64,000 nucleotides of DNA from JBOEGW01 sp050633625 (GCA_050633625.1 JBOEGW010000007.1:248001-312000); one strand, 5' to 3'; counted from the stretch's first letter, positions 8,267-17,465 are shown. A program made the numbers and translations. Notes: a model not told the origin generated them from the letters alone.

Positions 8267-9273
8267 TACCGCATCTCCCGGCGCGCTGTGATGACATTCC
8301 AAACGAGGATTGGGCTGACCAAAACCATGATGACAAGCGCTGACGCCGAGGCCAGGCCCCAATCTTGAGAGCGGATCAACTTATCGAACATATAATTCGC
8401 CAAAACCTGCGTGCCCCATTGTCCGTTTGTCATAGCGTAAACAATGTCGAACACCTTGAGCACTGTGATGGTGATTGTCGTCCAAACCACCATGATCGTT
8501 GGCATAATCTGCGGCACCTTGATCTTGAAAAACACCTGAAACGGCCCGGCACCATCCACAATCGCCGCTTCAATTGTTTCTTCAGGGATGCCGCGCAAAG
8601 CCGCCGACAAAATCACCATCGCAAAGCCGGTTTGCACCCAAATCAACACAGCCATGAGCAAAAAGGAATTCAGCCCCGGTATGCTGAGCCAAGCCTGCGG
8701 CGTGTCGCCACCGAGCGCGAGATAGAGTGCGTTCAACAGGCCGATTTGTTCTTGGCCCTCGGGGCGAAAATCATAAACCAGTTTGAAAATCACGGAGGCG
8801 CCGACAAAGCTGATCGCCATGGGCATGAAAATCAGCGCTTTCGCAAGCGCGCCCCAGCGAATGCGGTCCGTGAGCTGCGCAATCAACAGCCCAAAACTTG
8901 TTGCCGCAGCCGGAACGATCAACAACCAGAGAAAGTTGTTCAACAGCGCCTCGCGAAACTTCGCTTCGCTGATCATTTGCCGGTAATTCTCAAGCCCAAC
9001 AAACGCATATCCGCCCCCCGGCACCCGCTCCGTCAGGCTCAAGCGCAGCGTTTCCACCACCGGATAGGCCAAATAGACAGCGAGCATAAACAGAGCCGGG
9101 AACATGAAAAGCCAAGGCCGGATCACATTCGCTCGGCTGATATTGCGCCCAGGGTTTTTGCCCCGCGCCGGGAATATAACCTTATCAAGCAAAACGTTAG
9201 ACAGGAAGAAATACGCAATCGCCACACCGACGCCAATCACGATCGTCAAAAACCCCTGTGTCATCGGATGCAT
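8266..9273 (-). CDS. aglF: alpha-glucoside ABC transporter permease (MalF-like)
   Basis: A 335-residue inner-membrane permease with about eight hydrophobic segments, including GFLTIVIGVGVAIAYFFLSN at the N-terminus. The cytoplasmic loop ETIEAAIVDGAGPFQVFFKI is the site that contacts the AglK ATPase. It pairs with AglG, whose start overlaps its stop. AAGGGG five bases before the ATG gives a good ribosome site. It is separated from aglE by 113 bases containing a degenerate 12-bp repeat. Confidence 0.91.
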   Translation of the reverse strand: MHPMTQGFLTIVIGVGVAIAYFFLSNVLLDKVIFPARGKNPGRNISRANVIRPWLFMFPALFMLAVYLAYPVVETLRLSLTERVPGGGYAFVGLENYRQMISEAKFREALLNNFLWLLIVPAAATSFGLLIAQLTDRIRWGALAKALIFMPMAISFVGASVIFKLVYDFRPEGQEQIGLLNALYLALGGDTPQAWLSIPGLNSFLLMAVLIWVQTGFAMVILSAALRGIPEETIEAAIVDGAGPFQVFFKIKVPQIMPTIMVVWTTITITVLKVFDIVYAMTNGQWGTQVLANYMFDKLIRSQDWGLASASALVIMVLVSPILVWNVITARREMR

Positions 9274-9315
9274 GATGTCCCCTTCCGGTCAGCCGCCGTT
9301 CCTCAAGCGCAAAGC

Positions 9316-9351
9316 GAGAGTAAGAACAGCGGTGAGAACGACGGTGAGAGC
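9316..9351. repeat. degenerate 12-bp triple repeat between aglE and aglF
   Basis: Three tandem units, GAGAGTAAGAAC, AGCGGTGAGAAC and GACGGTGAGAGC, fill the middle of the 113-base aglE-aglF gap. No hairpin with a T-run is evident. The unusual gap follows the binding-protein gene, where differential mRNA stability is often set; that role is a guess. Confidence 0.5.
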
Positions 9352-9386
9352 GACCAAAACGCCCCTCCCACCCTGTTTTGCAGCGT

Positions 9387-10676
9387 TTATTTCAACGCAT
9401 CCCAGCTTGTTTGAATCTCCGCGGCGACTTCGGCGGCAGGCTTTCCGCCCACATAGTCCACCATCCCCGTCCAAAAGCTCCCAGCCCCAATACCGCCGGG
9501 CATCAGGTCAGACGCGTCAAAACGAAATGTGGTCGCCCCAAGCAAAATGTCGTTCATCTTGCGCAAGGTCGGATCAGAAAACGCCTCAAGGTTGACGCCC
9601 TTATGCGGGGTCAAGAAGCCCTTTTGCGCCATCCACGCTTCATGCGCCTGAGGGGTTTGCAGAAATTCGATGAACTCGTGAGCCGCGTCATTTTCATCGG
9701 TGATCGCCCACAGGGTACCCGCGCCAAGGACCGGCGCGCCGAGGTCTTTATCGGCGTAGGATGGGAAATAGAAGAAATCCACATCGACGCCCACATCGGT
9801 GCCATCTGGGAAAAACGCCGGAATGAAAGACGCCTGACGATGCATGTAGCATTGCGGCGGCGACGAGAACAAACCTTTGGGGCTATCGCGAAAATCAGTC
9901 GCCCCCACGCCTTGGGCACCGCCAACCGCATAGCCGTCCTTCAATGCGAAGCCGCCAAAGGCCTCAATCGCGCCAACAATGCGGGGATCATCAAACGGGA
10001 TCTCATTGCTCACCCAACCGTCATAAACCTCAGGCGGCTGGGTGCGCAAAAGCAAGTCCTCAACCCAATCCGTCGCAGGCCATCCCGTTGCGGCTTCTGA
10101 ACCAATCCCCAAACACCAAGGCGTTTCGCCCGCCGCGACAATCTCGTCAGACAGCGCGATCAGCGCCTCCATTGTTTGCGGCACCTCATAGCCAGCATCC
10201 TCAAAGGTCTCCGGCACATACCACACAAGAGACTTCAAATCGGCTTTGTAAAAGAACCCGTAAAGGTGCTCCGCGCCTTGCGGATCGGCGTAGGTGCCAA
10301 GATCAACCCAAGACTGGCCAGCGGCATAGTTGTCTTCTACCCATTGCGCTGTGCCCTCTTTGAGAGGCGTCAAAAAACCGCGCTTCGCCATGTCTGCCGC
10401 AAGACCGGGCTGTGGGAACACCGCGATATTGGGCGCTGAGCCGGCTTCTGCATCGACAACGATCTGCTGCTCAAAGCTGTCAGAGCCAACATAGCGCACA
10501 TCATGCCCCGACTCAGCGGCGAAAATTTCGAGCACCACGCGCAACTGTTCTTCATCGGCGCCCGTCCAAGGGCCTGAGATCGTCAATTGCTCCGCTGCCG
10601 CGCTGCCAACCATGCCCATCACAAGCGCCAAGGCCCCGGCACTGCAATAAAAATTTCGTTTCAGGTTCCTGTCCAT
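9387..10676 (-). CDS. aglE: alpha-glucoside ABC transporter periplasmic substrate-binding protein
   Basis: A 429-residue family 1 extracellular solute-binding protein. A signal peptide is visible (basic MDRNLKRN, hydrophobic AGALALVMGMVG, cleavage near SAAAEQ). The mature part begins LTISGPWTGADEEQLRVVLE and ends AAEIQTSWDALK, the AglE pattern. It captures alpha-glucosides in the periplasm for AglFG. The ATG at 10676 is chosen because GGGAGGA stands 6 bases upstream and it directly precedes the signal peptide. It is the first gene of the operon, divergent from the LacI regulator with two operators between them. Confidence 0.92.
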   Translation of the reverse strand: MDRNLKRNFYCSAGALALVMGMVGSAAAEQLTISGPWTGADEEQLRVVLEIFAAESGHDVRYVGSDSFEQQIVVDAEAGSAPNIAVFPQPGLAADMAKRGFLTPLKEGTAQWVEDNYAAGQSWVDLGTYADPQGAEHLYGFFYKADLKSLVWYVPETFEDAGYEVPQTMEALIALSDEIVAAGETPWCLGIGSEAATGWPATDWVEDLLLRTQPPEVYDGWVSNEIPFDDPRIVGAIEAFGGFALKDGYAVGGAQGVGATDFRDSPKGLFSSPPQCYMHRQASFIPAFFPDGTDVGVDVDFFYFPSYADKDLGAPVLGAGTLWAITDENDAAHEFIEFLQTPQAHEAWMAQKGFLTPHKGVNLEAFSDPTLRKMNDILLGATTFRFDASDLMPGGIGAGSFWTGMVDYVGGKPAAEVAAEIQTSWDALK

Positions 10677-10773
10677 TTTATCCTCCCGGTTTGCGCCATC
10701 GCGCCCATCCATCCACCGCTTTGCTTGAGATCAACAGCACAGGCGCGCCCTCGACTCATCTTCGCTCCACACC

Positions 10774-10787
10774 TCAAAGCGGTTTGA
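10774..10787. promoter_or_regulatory. LacI-family operator, agl-side
   Basis: TCAAAGCGGTTTGA, an inverted repeat with arms TCAAA/TTTGA around a central GCGG, the form of LacI-family operators with a core CG. It lies about 98 bases before the aglE start, overlapping a possible -10 (TACATT) for the minus-strand operon. A near-identical site stands beside the regulator gene. Confidence 0.7.
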
Positions 10788-10892
10788 ATGTAAAAAGACT
10801 GACCGATCATTGAACACCTGTCAACAAAGGCGAACCGTCGCGGGCCTTCGCACGTTGCGTCAGTAATACTGACCGCTTTAAGAAAACCCCCT

Positions 10893-10921
10893 TTGACGAA
10901 CTGCCTTTTCGCGGCTACTGT
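10893..10921 (+). promoter_or_regulatory. putative sigma-70 promoter of the LacI regulator gene
   Basis: TTGACG (10893-10898), a 17-base spacer, and TACTGT (10916-10921). The second operator lies just downstream, where bound repressor would block initiation. Confidence 0.45.
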
Positions 10922-10930
10922 CAAACCAAT

Positions 10931-10944
10931 CCAAAGCGGTTTGA
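10931..10944. promoter_or_regulatory. LacI-family operator, regulator-side
   Basis: CCAAAGCGGTTTGA differs from the 10774 site at one position. It ends 7 bases before the start of the LacI-type gene, so autorepression is likely. Confidence 0.7.
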
Positions 10945-10951
10945 AAACACC

Positions 10952-12058
10952 ATGACCCTCAAAGAACTGTCAAGAATTCTAGGCCTTTCTCCCACCACCG
11001 TGAGCCGTGCGCTGAACGGGTATCCAGAGGTATCCCAAACCACCCTGCTCAAGGTGCAAGCCGCCGCCAAAGCGCATGGGTATCGACCAAACAATCGCGC
11101 GCAAAGCCTCGCGACCGGGCGCACGATGACCATCGGCCATGTCATCCCTGTGAGTTCGGAACACGAGATGATGAACCCGGTGTTTTCCGATTTCACAGCG
11201 GGGGCTGGCGAGATTTACGCCGCCAAAGGCTATGACATGTTGATTTCGATTGTTGCGGACCACGACCAAGCGCGCGCCTATCAGGAATTCAGCACGCGCG
11301 GCATTGTCGATGGCATCATTGTGCACGCGCCGCGCAAGGGCGATCCGCGCGTCCGGCTGCTCAATCAAGTCGCGATTCCCTTCGTGGTGCACGGGCGCGC
11401 CACCGACAGTTGCGATCCTTACAATTGGGTCGATATGAACAATCGCTATGCGTTTCATCATGCCACGGAGTTTTTGCTGGATCTTGGCCACAAACGCATC
11501 GCCCTGATCAACGGGCTGGCGGATATGGACTTCGCCATGCGACGCCAAGAAGGCTATCTTGATGCGCTGGCAGAGCGCGGCATTGCACCGGACCCGACCT
11601 TGATGTTTGGGGATGAGATGACCGAAGGCTATGGCTACAACGTGACACGCGGCCTCCTCGAACGTGCTGTCGCACCCACTGCGATTTTGCTCTCCTCCAT
11701 TATTCCCGCAATCGGTGCGCGGCGCGCGATTGAGGACATGGGCCTCAAAATGGGGCGCGATGTGTCCGTCATCACCCATGATGATGACTTGAGTTACCTG
11801 AAAAACGGCGGGCAACCCCCTCAATTCACTGCCACAAGATCCTCCGTGCGCGAAGCCGGAAAACGGGCAGCGCGCATGTTGCTATCGGTCATCGAAGCGC
11901 CCGGTCGTGGCCCGCAAAACGACCTTTTGGAAGCAGAGCTGATACTGGGAGCCTCCACCGGCCCGGCCCCAACCAATGGCCCGGCCACCAGCCTCGACTT
12001 CAAGACCGGCCCCGCGCCCGAACAGGACAACGTCCCGCATGCCACCCCTCGCCCATAG
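10952..12058 (+). CDS. aglR: LacI-family transcriptional regulator of alpha-glucoside use
   Basis: A 368-residue LacI/GalR repressor. The helix-turn-helix and hinge occupy residues 1-60 (LKELSRILGLSPTTVSRALN, then AKAHGYRPN), followed by a periplasmic-binding-protein-like effector domain (TIGHVIPVSSEHEMMNPVF onward). Divergent from aglE, it probably represses both itself and aglEFGAK through the two TCAAAGCGGTTTGA-type sites, released by an alpha-glucoside or derivative. Its last 20 bases overlap the start of the GH1 gene, so regulator, beta-glucosidase and glucokinase form one transcript. The symbol follows operon analogy. Confidence 0.88.
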   Translation: MTLKELSRILGLSPTTVSRALNGYPEVSQTTLLKVQAAAKAHGYRPNNRAQSLATGRTMTIGHVIPVSSEHEMMNPVFSDFTAGAGEIYAAKGYDMLISIVADHDQARAYQEFSTRGIVDGIIVHAPRKGDPRVRLLNQVAIPFVVHGRATDSCDPYNWVDMNNRYAFHHATEFLLDLGHKRIALINGLADMDFAMRRQEGYLDALAERGIAPDPTLMFGDEMTEGYGYNVTRGLLERAVAPTAILLSSIIPAIGARRAIEDMGLKMGRDVSVITHDDDLSYLKNGGQPPQFTATRSSVREAGKRAARMLLSVIEAPGRGPQNDLLEAELILGASTGPAPTNGPATSLDFKTGPAPEQDNVPHATPRP

Positions 12059-13382
12059 CCGCGCCGATTTCCCCGATGATTTCCTGTTTGGCGTTGCCAC
12101 CTCCGCCTATCAAATCGAGGGGCATGCTCAGGGCGGCGCGGGGCAAACGCACTGGGACAGTTTCGCCGCGACCCCGGGCAATGTTTCGGGCTTTGAAAAC
12201 GGCGCGCTGGCCTGTGATCACCTGACACATTGGGAGAGGGACTTGGACCTGATCCAAGCCGCCGGATTTGATGTTTATCGGTTTTCGACCTCCTGGGCGC
12301 GCATTCAACCCGACGGCCAAGGTAAGCCCAATATGGAGGGGTTGGACTTCTATGATCGGCTCATCGACGGGCTGCTTGCGCGCGGCATCAAGCCCGCCGC
12401 CACCCTGTATCATTGGGAGTTGCCAAGCCCGCTTGCGGATATCGGCGGCTGGACCAACCGCGACATCGCGGCGCGATTTGCGGCTTTCACTGAGATCGTC
12501 ATGGCGCGCCTTGGAGATCGGCTCTGGTCGGTCGCCCCAATCAATGAGCCGTGGTGCGTGAGTTGGCTTGCGCATTTTGAAGGCCAACACGCACCGGGCC
12601 TGCGCGATATTCGCGCCGCCGCCCGCGCCATGCATCATGTCTTACTGGCCCATGGCAGCGCCACCACTGTGATGCGCGACACAGGGCACAAAAACCTTGG
12701 TGCTGTGTGCAATTTCGAATTCGCAACGCCCCTTGACGCGACCCCCGAGGCAAAGGCCGCAGCCGCGCGCTATGACGCGATTTACAACCGGTTTTTCCTG
12801 CAAGCCCTGACCAAAGGCACCTATCCTGATTTGGTCCTCAAAGGGCTGGCGCCGCATCTGCCAAAGGGCTGGCAAGACGATATGGCGCAGATCTCGCAAC
12901 CTCTCGATTGGCTTGGCCTCAATTATTACACCCGAAAAGTGATAGCGCCACGCACAGACAGTGCCCCTTGGCCAGCTTACCGCGAAACCACTGGCGAATT
13001 GCCACAAACCGATATGGGCTGGGAGATTTACCCCGAAGGGTTGTACCACTTCCTCACGCGCACGGCGCGCGACTACACCGGCACCCTGCCCCTTTATGTC
13101 ACCGAAAACGGCATGGCAGCGCCCGATCACATAAAAACAGACGGCACACTCCAAGACAGCGACCGCATCGCCTATCTTGATGCCCATCTCGCCGCTGTGG
13201 CGCGCGCAAGCCAGGAGGCAGTGCCCGTGAAAGGCTATTACGCTTGGTCATTGCTTGATAATTATGAGTGGGCCATGGGCTATGGGAAGCGCTTTGGCCT
13301 CGTGCATGTGGACTTCGACACCCTTGAACGTCGCCCCAAAGCATCCTACCACGCTCTAAAGGTCGCACTTACCCGGAGCTGA
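12039..13382 (+). CDS. beta-glucosidase, GH1 family
   Basis: A 447-residue family 1 glycoside hydrolase (BglA/BglB type). The acid/base glutamate is E170 in APINEPW and the nucleophile E356 in YVTENG; DFLFGVATSAYQIEG near the N-terminus is the usual GH1 opening. There is no signal peptide, so it acts on sugars already in the cytosol. The ATG at 12039 lies inside the end of aglR (20-base overlap). A beta-glucosidase in an alpha-glucoside locus suggests the regulon feeds several glucosides into one glucose pool, which the next gene phosphorylates. Confidence 0.93.
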   Translation: MPPLAHSRADFPDDFLFGVATSAYQIEGHAQGGAGQTHWDSFAATPGNVSGFENGALACDHLTHWERDLDLIQAAGFDVYRFSTSWARIQPDGQGKPNMEGLDFYDRLIDGLLARGIKPAATLYHWELPSPLADIGGWTNRDIAARFAAFTEIVMARLGDRLWSVAPINEPWCVSWLAHFEGQHAPGLRDIRAAARAMHHVLLAHGSATTVMRDTGHKNLGAVCNFEFATPLDATPEAKAAAARYDAIYNRFFLQALTKGTYPDLVLKGLAPHLPKGWQDDMAQISQPLDWLGLNYYTRKVIAPRTDSAPWPAYRETTGELPQTDMGWEIYPEGLYHFLTRTARDYTGTLPLYVTENGMAAPDHIKTDGTLQDSDRIAYLDAHLAAVARASQEAVPVKGYYAWSLLDNYEWAMGYGKRFGLVHVDFDTLERRPKASYHALKVALTRS

Positions 13383-13384
13383 TC

Positions 13385-14383
13385 ATGACCGCCCTCAATG
13401 CCTTGTCATTACTTGCTGATATCGGCGGCACCAATACCCGTTTGGCCTTGAGCCAAGGGCGCAGGCTCCTGCCTGACACGATCAAACGCTATGCCAACGC
13501 CGAATATGCCTCGCTTGACGATGTCTTGGCGCAGTATTTGTCCGACATAGGCCAACCCGATTGTGTGGGGGCCTGTGTGGCGGTTGCTGGCCCGGTGCGC
13601 GCGGGTGTCGCGCATATGACAAACCTTGCGTGGACAATTTCTGAAACAACACTGGCGCGCGCGACGCGCGCACAGACCGTTGCCCTCCTCAACGACTTGC
13701 CAGCGCAGGGCTATGCCTTGGACAATCTTGCGCCCAATTCCGTGACCCCCTTGATTGGCACCCCGCCCGATGTTGCCCCGCAATCAAACGCAACCCGCCT
13801 TGTGATCGGCATTGGGACAGGGTTCAATTCATCCCCTGTGTTTGATGTGGAAGCCATGGGCCGCCATGTGCCCGCCTCAGAATCAGGGCATGTCACCTTG
13901 CCACTCAAAGACACCGACATTCAGCCTTTGGCGGCCTATTTGGCGCGCGAACACGGGTTTGCCGCCGTCGAAGACGCGCTGTCCGGGCGCGGCTTGGCGG
14001 CCCTTTTTGCCTTTGAGACGCAACACCAGCCCCCAAGCGCTCCGCTCACCAGTGCCGCGGTTCTGGAGGCCTACGCCGCCGGTCTTCCCGAAGCGCAGCG
14101 CGCCGTGGCCTTGTTCACGCGACTCTTGGGGGCGGTTGTCGGCGATTTGGCCCTTATGAGCCTTCCTTTTGAGGGCATTTTCCTAGTTGGGGGCATGGCC
14201 CGCGCCATCAGCCCACTTCTGCTGGAAAACGGCTTTCAGGCGGCGCTCACAGATAAAGGCCGGTTTAGCGATTTCGTTGCGGATTTCAGCGTGAGCGTTG
14301 TGGAAGACGACTACGCCGCGCTGACCGGATGCGCGTGTTATTTGGCGCAAAAACAAGCGCTCAAAAAAACCGAATTCCCGTAA
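13385..14383 (+). CDS. glk: glucokinase
   Basis: A 332-residue bacterial glucokinase (Glk family, not ROK type). LLADIGGTNTRLAL is the N-terminal phosphate-binding motif, IGIGTGFNSSP the second glycine-rich segment, and FLVGGMARA a late ATP-site motif. It converts glucose released by AglA and the GH1 enzyme to glucose 6-phosphate. It starts 2 bases after the GH1 stop, consistent with co-transcription from the aglR promoter. Confidence 0.93.
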   Translation: MTALNALSLLADIGGTNTRLALSQGRRLLPDTIKRYANAEYASLDDVLAQYLSDIGQPDCVGACVAVAGPVRAGVAHMTNLAWTISETTLARATRAQTVALLNDLPAQGYALDNLAPNSVTPLIGTPPDVAPQSNATRLVIGIGTGFNSSPVFDVEAMGRHVPASESGHVTLPLKDTDIQPLAAYLAREHGFAAVEDALSGRGLAALFAFETQHQPPSAPLTSAAVLEAYAAGLPEAQRAVALFTRLLGAVVGDLALMSLPFEGIFLVGGMARAISPLLLENGFQAALTDKGRFSDFVADFSVSVVEDDYAALTGCACYLAQKQALKKTEFP

Positions 14384-14480
14384 GCCAATATTAACCTCCC
14401 CTGCCGTACACCATTGCCACGAGACGTAAGAAAGGTGGCAACTTCATGGATGGACGGACCCGGTGTGCGCGGGGGTGGCT

Positions 14481-14765
14481 ATGACCCTTGCGACAGTGAC
14501 TTTGGAGCCAAAACTCGACCTGCGCGCAGCCAGCGAGCTGCGATCAGCACTCCTTGACCTTAAGGGACAGGATGTTGTGCTGGACGCAGTGAACGTGGAT
14601 CATTTTGGCGCGCTTGCCCTTCAAGTGGTGCGCGCGGCCAGCAAAACATGGGCCGAGGCCGGGGCATCTTTCGGCATCGAGAACGTATCGTCCGATCTGT
14701 CCGATCAACTGACGCTCTTGGGATACACCCCTGACAACTTGACGACATGGGAGACTGCTCAATGA
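14481..14765 (+). CDS. STAS domain protein of the chemotaxis operon
   Basis: A 94-residue single-domain protein with the SpoIIAA/MlaB-like STAS pattern: VTLEPKLDLRAASELRSALL, then DVVLDAVNVDHFGALALQVV, where a serine or threonine phosphosite is normally near the DxSxxxxGxxL position (here VDHFGALAL, without serine). The ATG at 14481 is chosen for GGGGG just upstream; a GTG six codons earlier is possible. It overlaps cheY by 4 bases (ATGA) and opens the che operon. It may be a localisation or partner-switch element; its role is not established. Confidence 0.8.
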   Translation: MTLATVTLEPKLDLRAASELRSALLDLKGQDVVLDAVNVDHFGALALQVVRAASKTWAEAGASFGIENVSSDLSDQLTLLGYTPDNLTTWETAQ

Positions 14766-15130
14766 CCATGCAGGTATTGGCCGTAGATGACAGCCGAACA
14801 ATGCGCGATATGGTGCGCCTTGCCTTGACGGGTGCAGACATCGAAGCGCATCTCGCGGAAGATGGCGTGCACGGGCTTGAAGTCCTGGATGACATGACGC
14901 CGCCCGACGCGATTATCACTGATATTAACATGCCGCGCATGGATGGATTTCAGTTCATCGATGCCGTGCGCAGCCGCGAAGAATACAGATCGATTCCAAT
15001 CCTTGTACTCACCACGGAAAGCGCCAACGACATGAAGACCCGCGCCCGTGAGGCCGGTGCGACGGGCTGGATCGTGAAACCGTTTGAGCCAGCTAAGCTG
15101 GTGAAAGCGCTTAGAATGGTAGCGGGGTAA
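14762..15130 (+). CDS. cheY: chemotaxis response regulator CheY
   Basis: A 122-residue stand-alone receiver domain: acidic pair in AVDDSRTMRD, phospho-acceptor aspartate in IITDINMPRMDG, T/S at LVLTTES and lysine in IVKPFEP. The phosphorylated form binds the flagellar motor switch or acts as a phosphate sink. It starts within the stop of the STAS gene and lies 4 bases before cheA. The window encodes two CheY-like proteins; which one drives the motor cannot be told from sequence. Confidence 0.93.
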   Translation: MTMQVLAVDDSRTMRDMVRLALTGADIEAHLAEDGVHGLEVLDDMTPPDAIITDINMPRMDGFQFIDAVRSREEYRSIPILVLTTESANDMKTRAREAGATGWIVKPFEPAKLVKALRMVAG

Positions 15131-15134
15131 CACG

Positions 15135-17465
15135 ATGTCCGATCCAATGGCAGAAATTCGCGCGTCCTTCTTCATCGAATGTGAAGAACTGCTTGAAGCC
15201 CTTCAAGACGGCCTTCAGACCATGGAAGACGGCGAAGCGGATGAGGAAACCGTTAACATCGTGTTTCGCGCTGTGCACTCGATCAAGGGCGGCGCCGGGG
15301 CTTTTGGTCTCGACGGTCTCGTCGCTTTCGCGCACCGCTATGAAACCGCCATGGACGAAGTGCGCGCCGGCCGGTTGGCGGCGGATGGCGATGCGCTGAA
15401 AATCTTCTTCCAAGGCAGCGATATTCTGACAGATTTGGTCCGCGAATGTCGTGATGAACAAGACCACGACTACGCCCGCATTGATCCAGTCTTGGCCGAT
15501 CTTGACGCTTTAATCGGCAATGACGGGTCGCAAGAAGAACCCGAAGAAGTGATCGAGTTTGAACCTGCTGGCATTTCTCTCGATCTGGATATAGGCGACT
15601 TGCCTGATCTTGGCCCTGATCTTGGCCCTGATCTGGCTGATGCGCCAGATTTATCCGCCATCGGAAGTGAATCCGCGGGGGATCCCGGCTTTACGATCGC
15701 CTTCAAGCCAGCTGCCCTGCTCTACGCCAACGGCAATGAGCCACAATTCTTGTTCCGCGCCCTGCGTGATCTTGGCCCGCTCGTCGTCCAATGTGATGAG
15801 AGCGAACTACCTGGCCTTGACGACCTTGACCCTGAACATCCCTTTCTGGCGTGGAAAATTGAAGTCTCCACCAGCGAATCCGAAGCCGATGTCGCTGAAG
15901 CCTTCGAGTTTGTAGACGGGCTTTGCACGCTCGAAATTGCCCCCGTGAACACAGCGCAATCATCCGCTGACGATCTGCCCGACCTTGCCGATTTGCCAGA
16001 CCTCGCATCGATCACGGACGAAGACGACACGCCCATGAGTGATGCGGACATGAGCGCGGCGCAAAGCGCGCCCGCAGCCTCACCACCCGATGGCGAGCCA
16101 CATAACGAGGCTGAAGCACCAGAGGTCACGCCTGTGCCCCCTGCGCCACCCGCCACAACCGCCGCCCCGGCACCCGCAAAGCCAACCAGCGAAAAAGCGG
16201 CGCCAGCCGCCAAAGCCGCCGCAACGCCGCGCGCCACAGTTCGCGTTGACTTGGAACGCATTGATCGCCTCGTAAACCTCGTGGGCGAAATTGTGATCAA
16301 CCAAGCCATGCTGACCCAAAGCGTGGAGGCCGCTGGCCTCGCACCGAACTCAACAGTGCGCACCGGGCTGGAAGAATTTCTGCAACTCACCCGCGACATC
16401 CAAGAAAGCGTGATGATGATCCGCGCGCAGCCGGTCAAATCCCTCTTTCAACGCATGTCGCGTATCGTACGCGAGTCCTCTTCCGCCATTTCAAAGGACG
16501 TCCGCCTCAAGACAGAAGGTGAGAATACCGAGGTCGACAAGACCGTCATTGAACGCCTTGCCGACCCGTTGACTCATATGATCCGAAACGCAGTGGATCA
16601 TGGGCTTGAAGACAATGAAGACCGCATCGCGGCCGGGAAACCCCGCGAAGGCACAGTCTATCTCACAGCCATGCACCGCTCCGGCCGCGTGGTGATCGAA
16701 GTCGCTGACGACGGCGCCGGGATCAATCGAGAAAAGGTCTTCAACAAAGCCGTTGAAAAAGGCCTGATCCCCGCTGACAGCCAACTCAGCGACAGCGAAA
16801 TCGACGCTCTCTTGTTTATGCCGGGGTTTTCCACAGCGGATCAAGTGTCCAATTTGTCGGGGCGCGGCGTGGGCATGGATGTGGTGCGCAGCTCGATCCA
16901 AGCCCTTGGTGGGCGGATCACAATCACCTCGGAAGCCGGGAAAGGCACGACCTTTTCAATCTCCCTTCCTCTGACACTTGCCGTATTGGACGGCATGGTC
17001 GTGCGCGTCGCCAATGAAACCCTCGTCGTTCCATTGAGCTCTATCTTGGAAACCCTCGCCTTAACAGAGGATGACCTGCGCGCCTTTGGCCCTTCAACCC
17101 ATGTTGTCAATATCCGCGACAAATTCGTCCCTCTCCTCGACCTGGGCGCGGAACTTGGATACCGCTCCCCGCTCTCCGATTATTCGGGCGGCGTCGTTTT
17201 GCTGATCAGCCAAGAAGACGGCTCCACGGCGGCAGTTGTCGTGGATGCCATTGAAGATCAACGCCAAGTTGTCATCAAGGGCCTGCAAGATAGCTATGGC
17301 AGAGTGCCCGGAATTGCCGCGGCAACCATCCTGGGCGACGGTCAGATCGCCCTCATCCTTGACCCGGTGGACCTCATTGCAGGTGCCAGCGGACACACGA
17401 AGCCAGGCGCGAGCATGGCGCCCCCTCCTGAGGCTGAACTCGAACTAATGGGACAAGAACTATGA
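15135..17465 (+). CDS. cheA: chemotaxis histidine kinase CheA
   Basis: A 776-residue kinase. Order: Hpt/P1 domain with H48 in FRAVHSIKGGAGAFG; a long acidic region with short repeats (DLPDLGPDLGPDLADAPDL near 155-173 and DLPDLADLPDLAS near 280) flanking a P2-like segment; a Pro/Ala linker; dimerisation helices (RVDLERIDRLVNLVGEIVIN); the HATPase domain (MIRNAVDHGLE, DDGAGI, GRGVGMDVV); and a C-terminal CheW-like domain. It autophosphorylates under receptor control and passes phosphate to CheY and CheB. Its stop overlaps cheW by 4 bases. Confidence 0.96.
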   Translation: MSDPMAEIRASFFIECEELLEALQDGLQTMEDGEADEETVNIVFRAVHSIKGGAGAFGLDGLVAFAHRYETAMDEVRAGRLAADGDALKIFFQGSDILTDLVRECRDEQDHDYARIDPVLADLDALIGNDGSQEEPEEVIEFEPAGISLDLDIGDLPDLGPDLGPDLADAPDLSAIGSESAGDPGFTIAFKPAALLYANGNEPQFLFRALRDLGPLVVQCDESELPGLDDLDPEHPFLAWKIEVSTSESEADVAEAFEFVDGLCTLEIAPVNTAQSSADDLPDLADLPDLASITDEDDTPMSDADMSAAQSAPAASPPDGEPHNEAEAPEVTPVPPAPPATTAAPAPAKPTSEKAAPAAKAAATPRATVRVDLERIDRLVNLVGEIVINQAMLTQSVEAAGLAPNSTVRTGLEEFLQLTRDIQESVMMIRAQPVKSLFQRMSRIVRESSSAISKDVRLKTEGENTEVDKTVIERLADPLTHMIRNAVDHGLEDNEDRIAAGKPREGTVYLTAMHRSGRVVIEVADDGAGINREKVFNKAVEKGLIPADSQLSDSEIDALLFMPGFSTADQVSNLSGRGVGMDVVRSSIQALGGRITITSEAGKGTTFSISLPLTLAVLDGMVVRVANETLVVPLSSILETLALTEDDLRAFGPSTHVVNIRDKFVPLLDLGAELGYRSPLSDYSGGVVLLISQEDGSTAAVVVDAIEDQRQVVIKGLQDSYGRVPGIAAATILGDGQIALILDPVDLIAGASGHTKPGASMAPPPEAELELMGQEL

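Noticed and set aside
8365..9414. Plus-strand frame of 349 codons opposite aglF
   Set aside because: Antisense to a clear ABC permease gene, low-complexity His/Arg/Asn-rich product, no ribosome site.
9289..9474. Minus-strand 61-codon frame with a hydrophobic end in the aglE-aglF gap
   Set aside because: Overlaps the aglE C-terminus in another frame; the hydrophobic stretch is a by-product of the 12-bp repeat; no good start.
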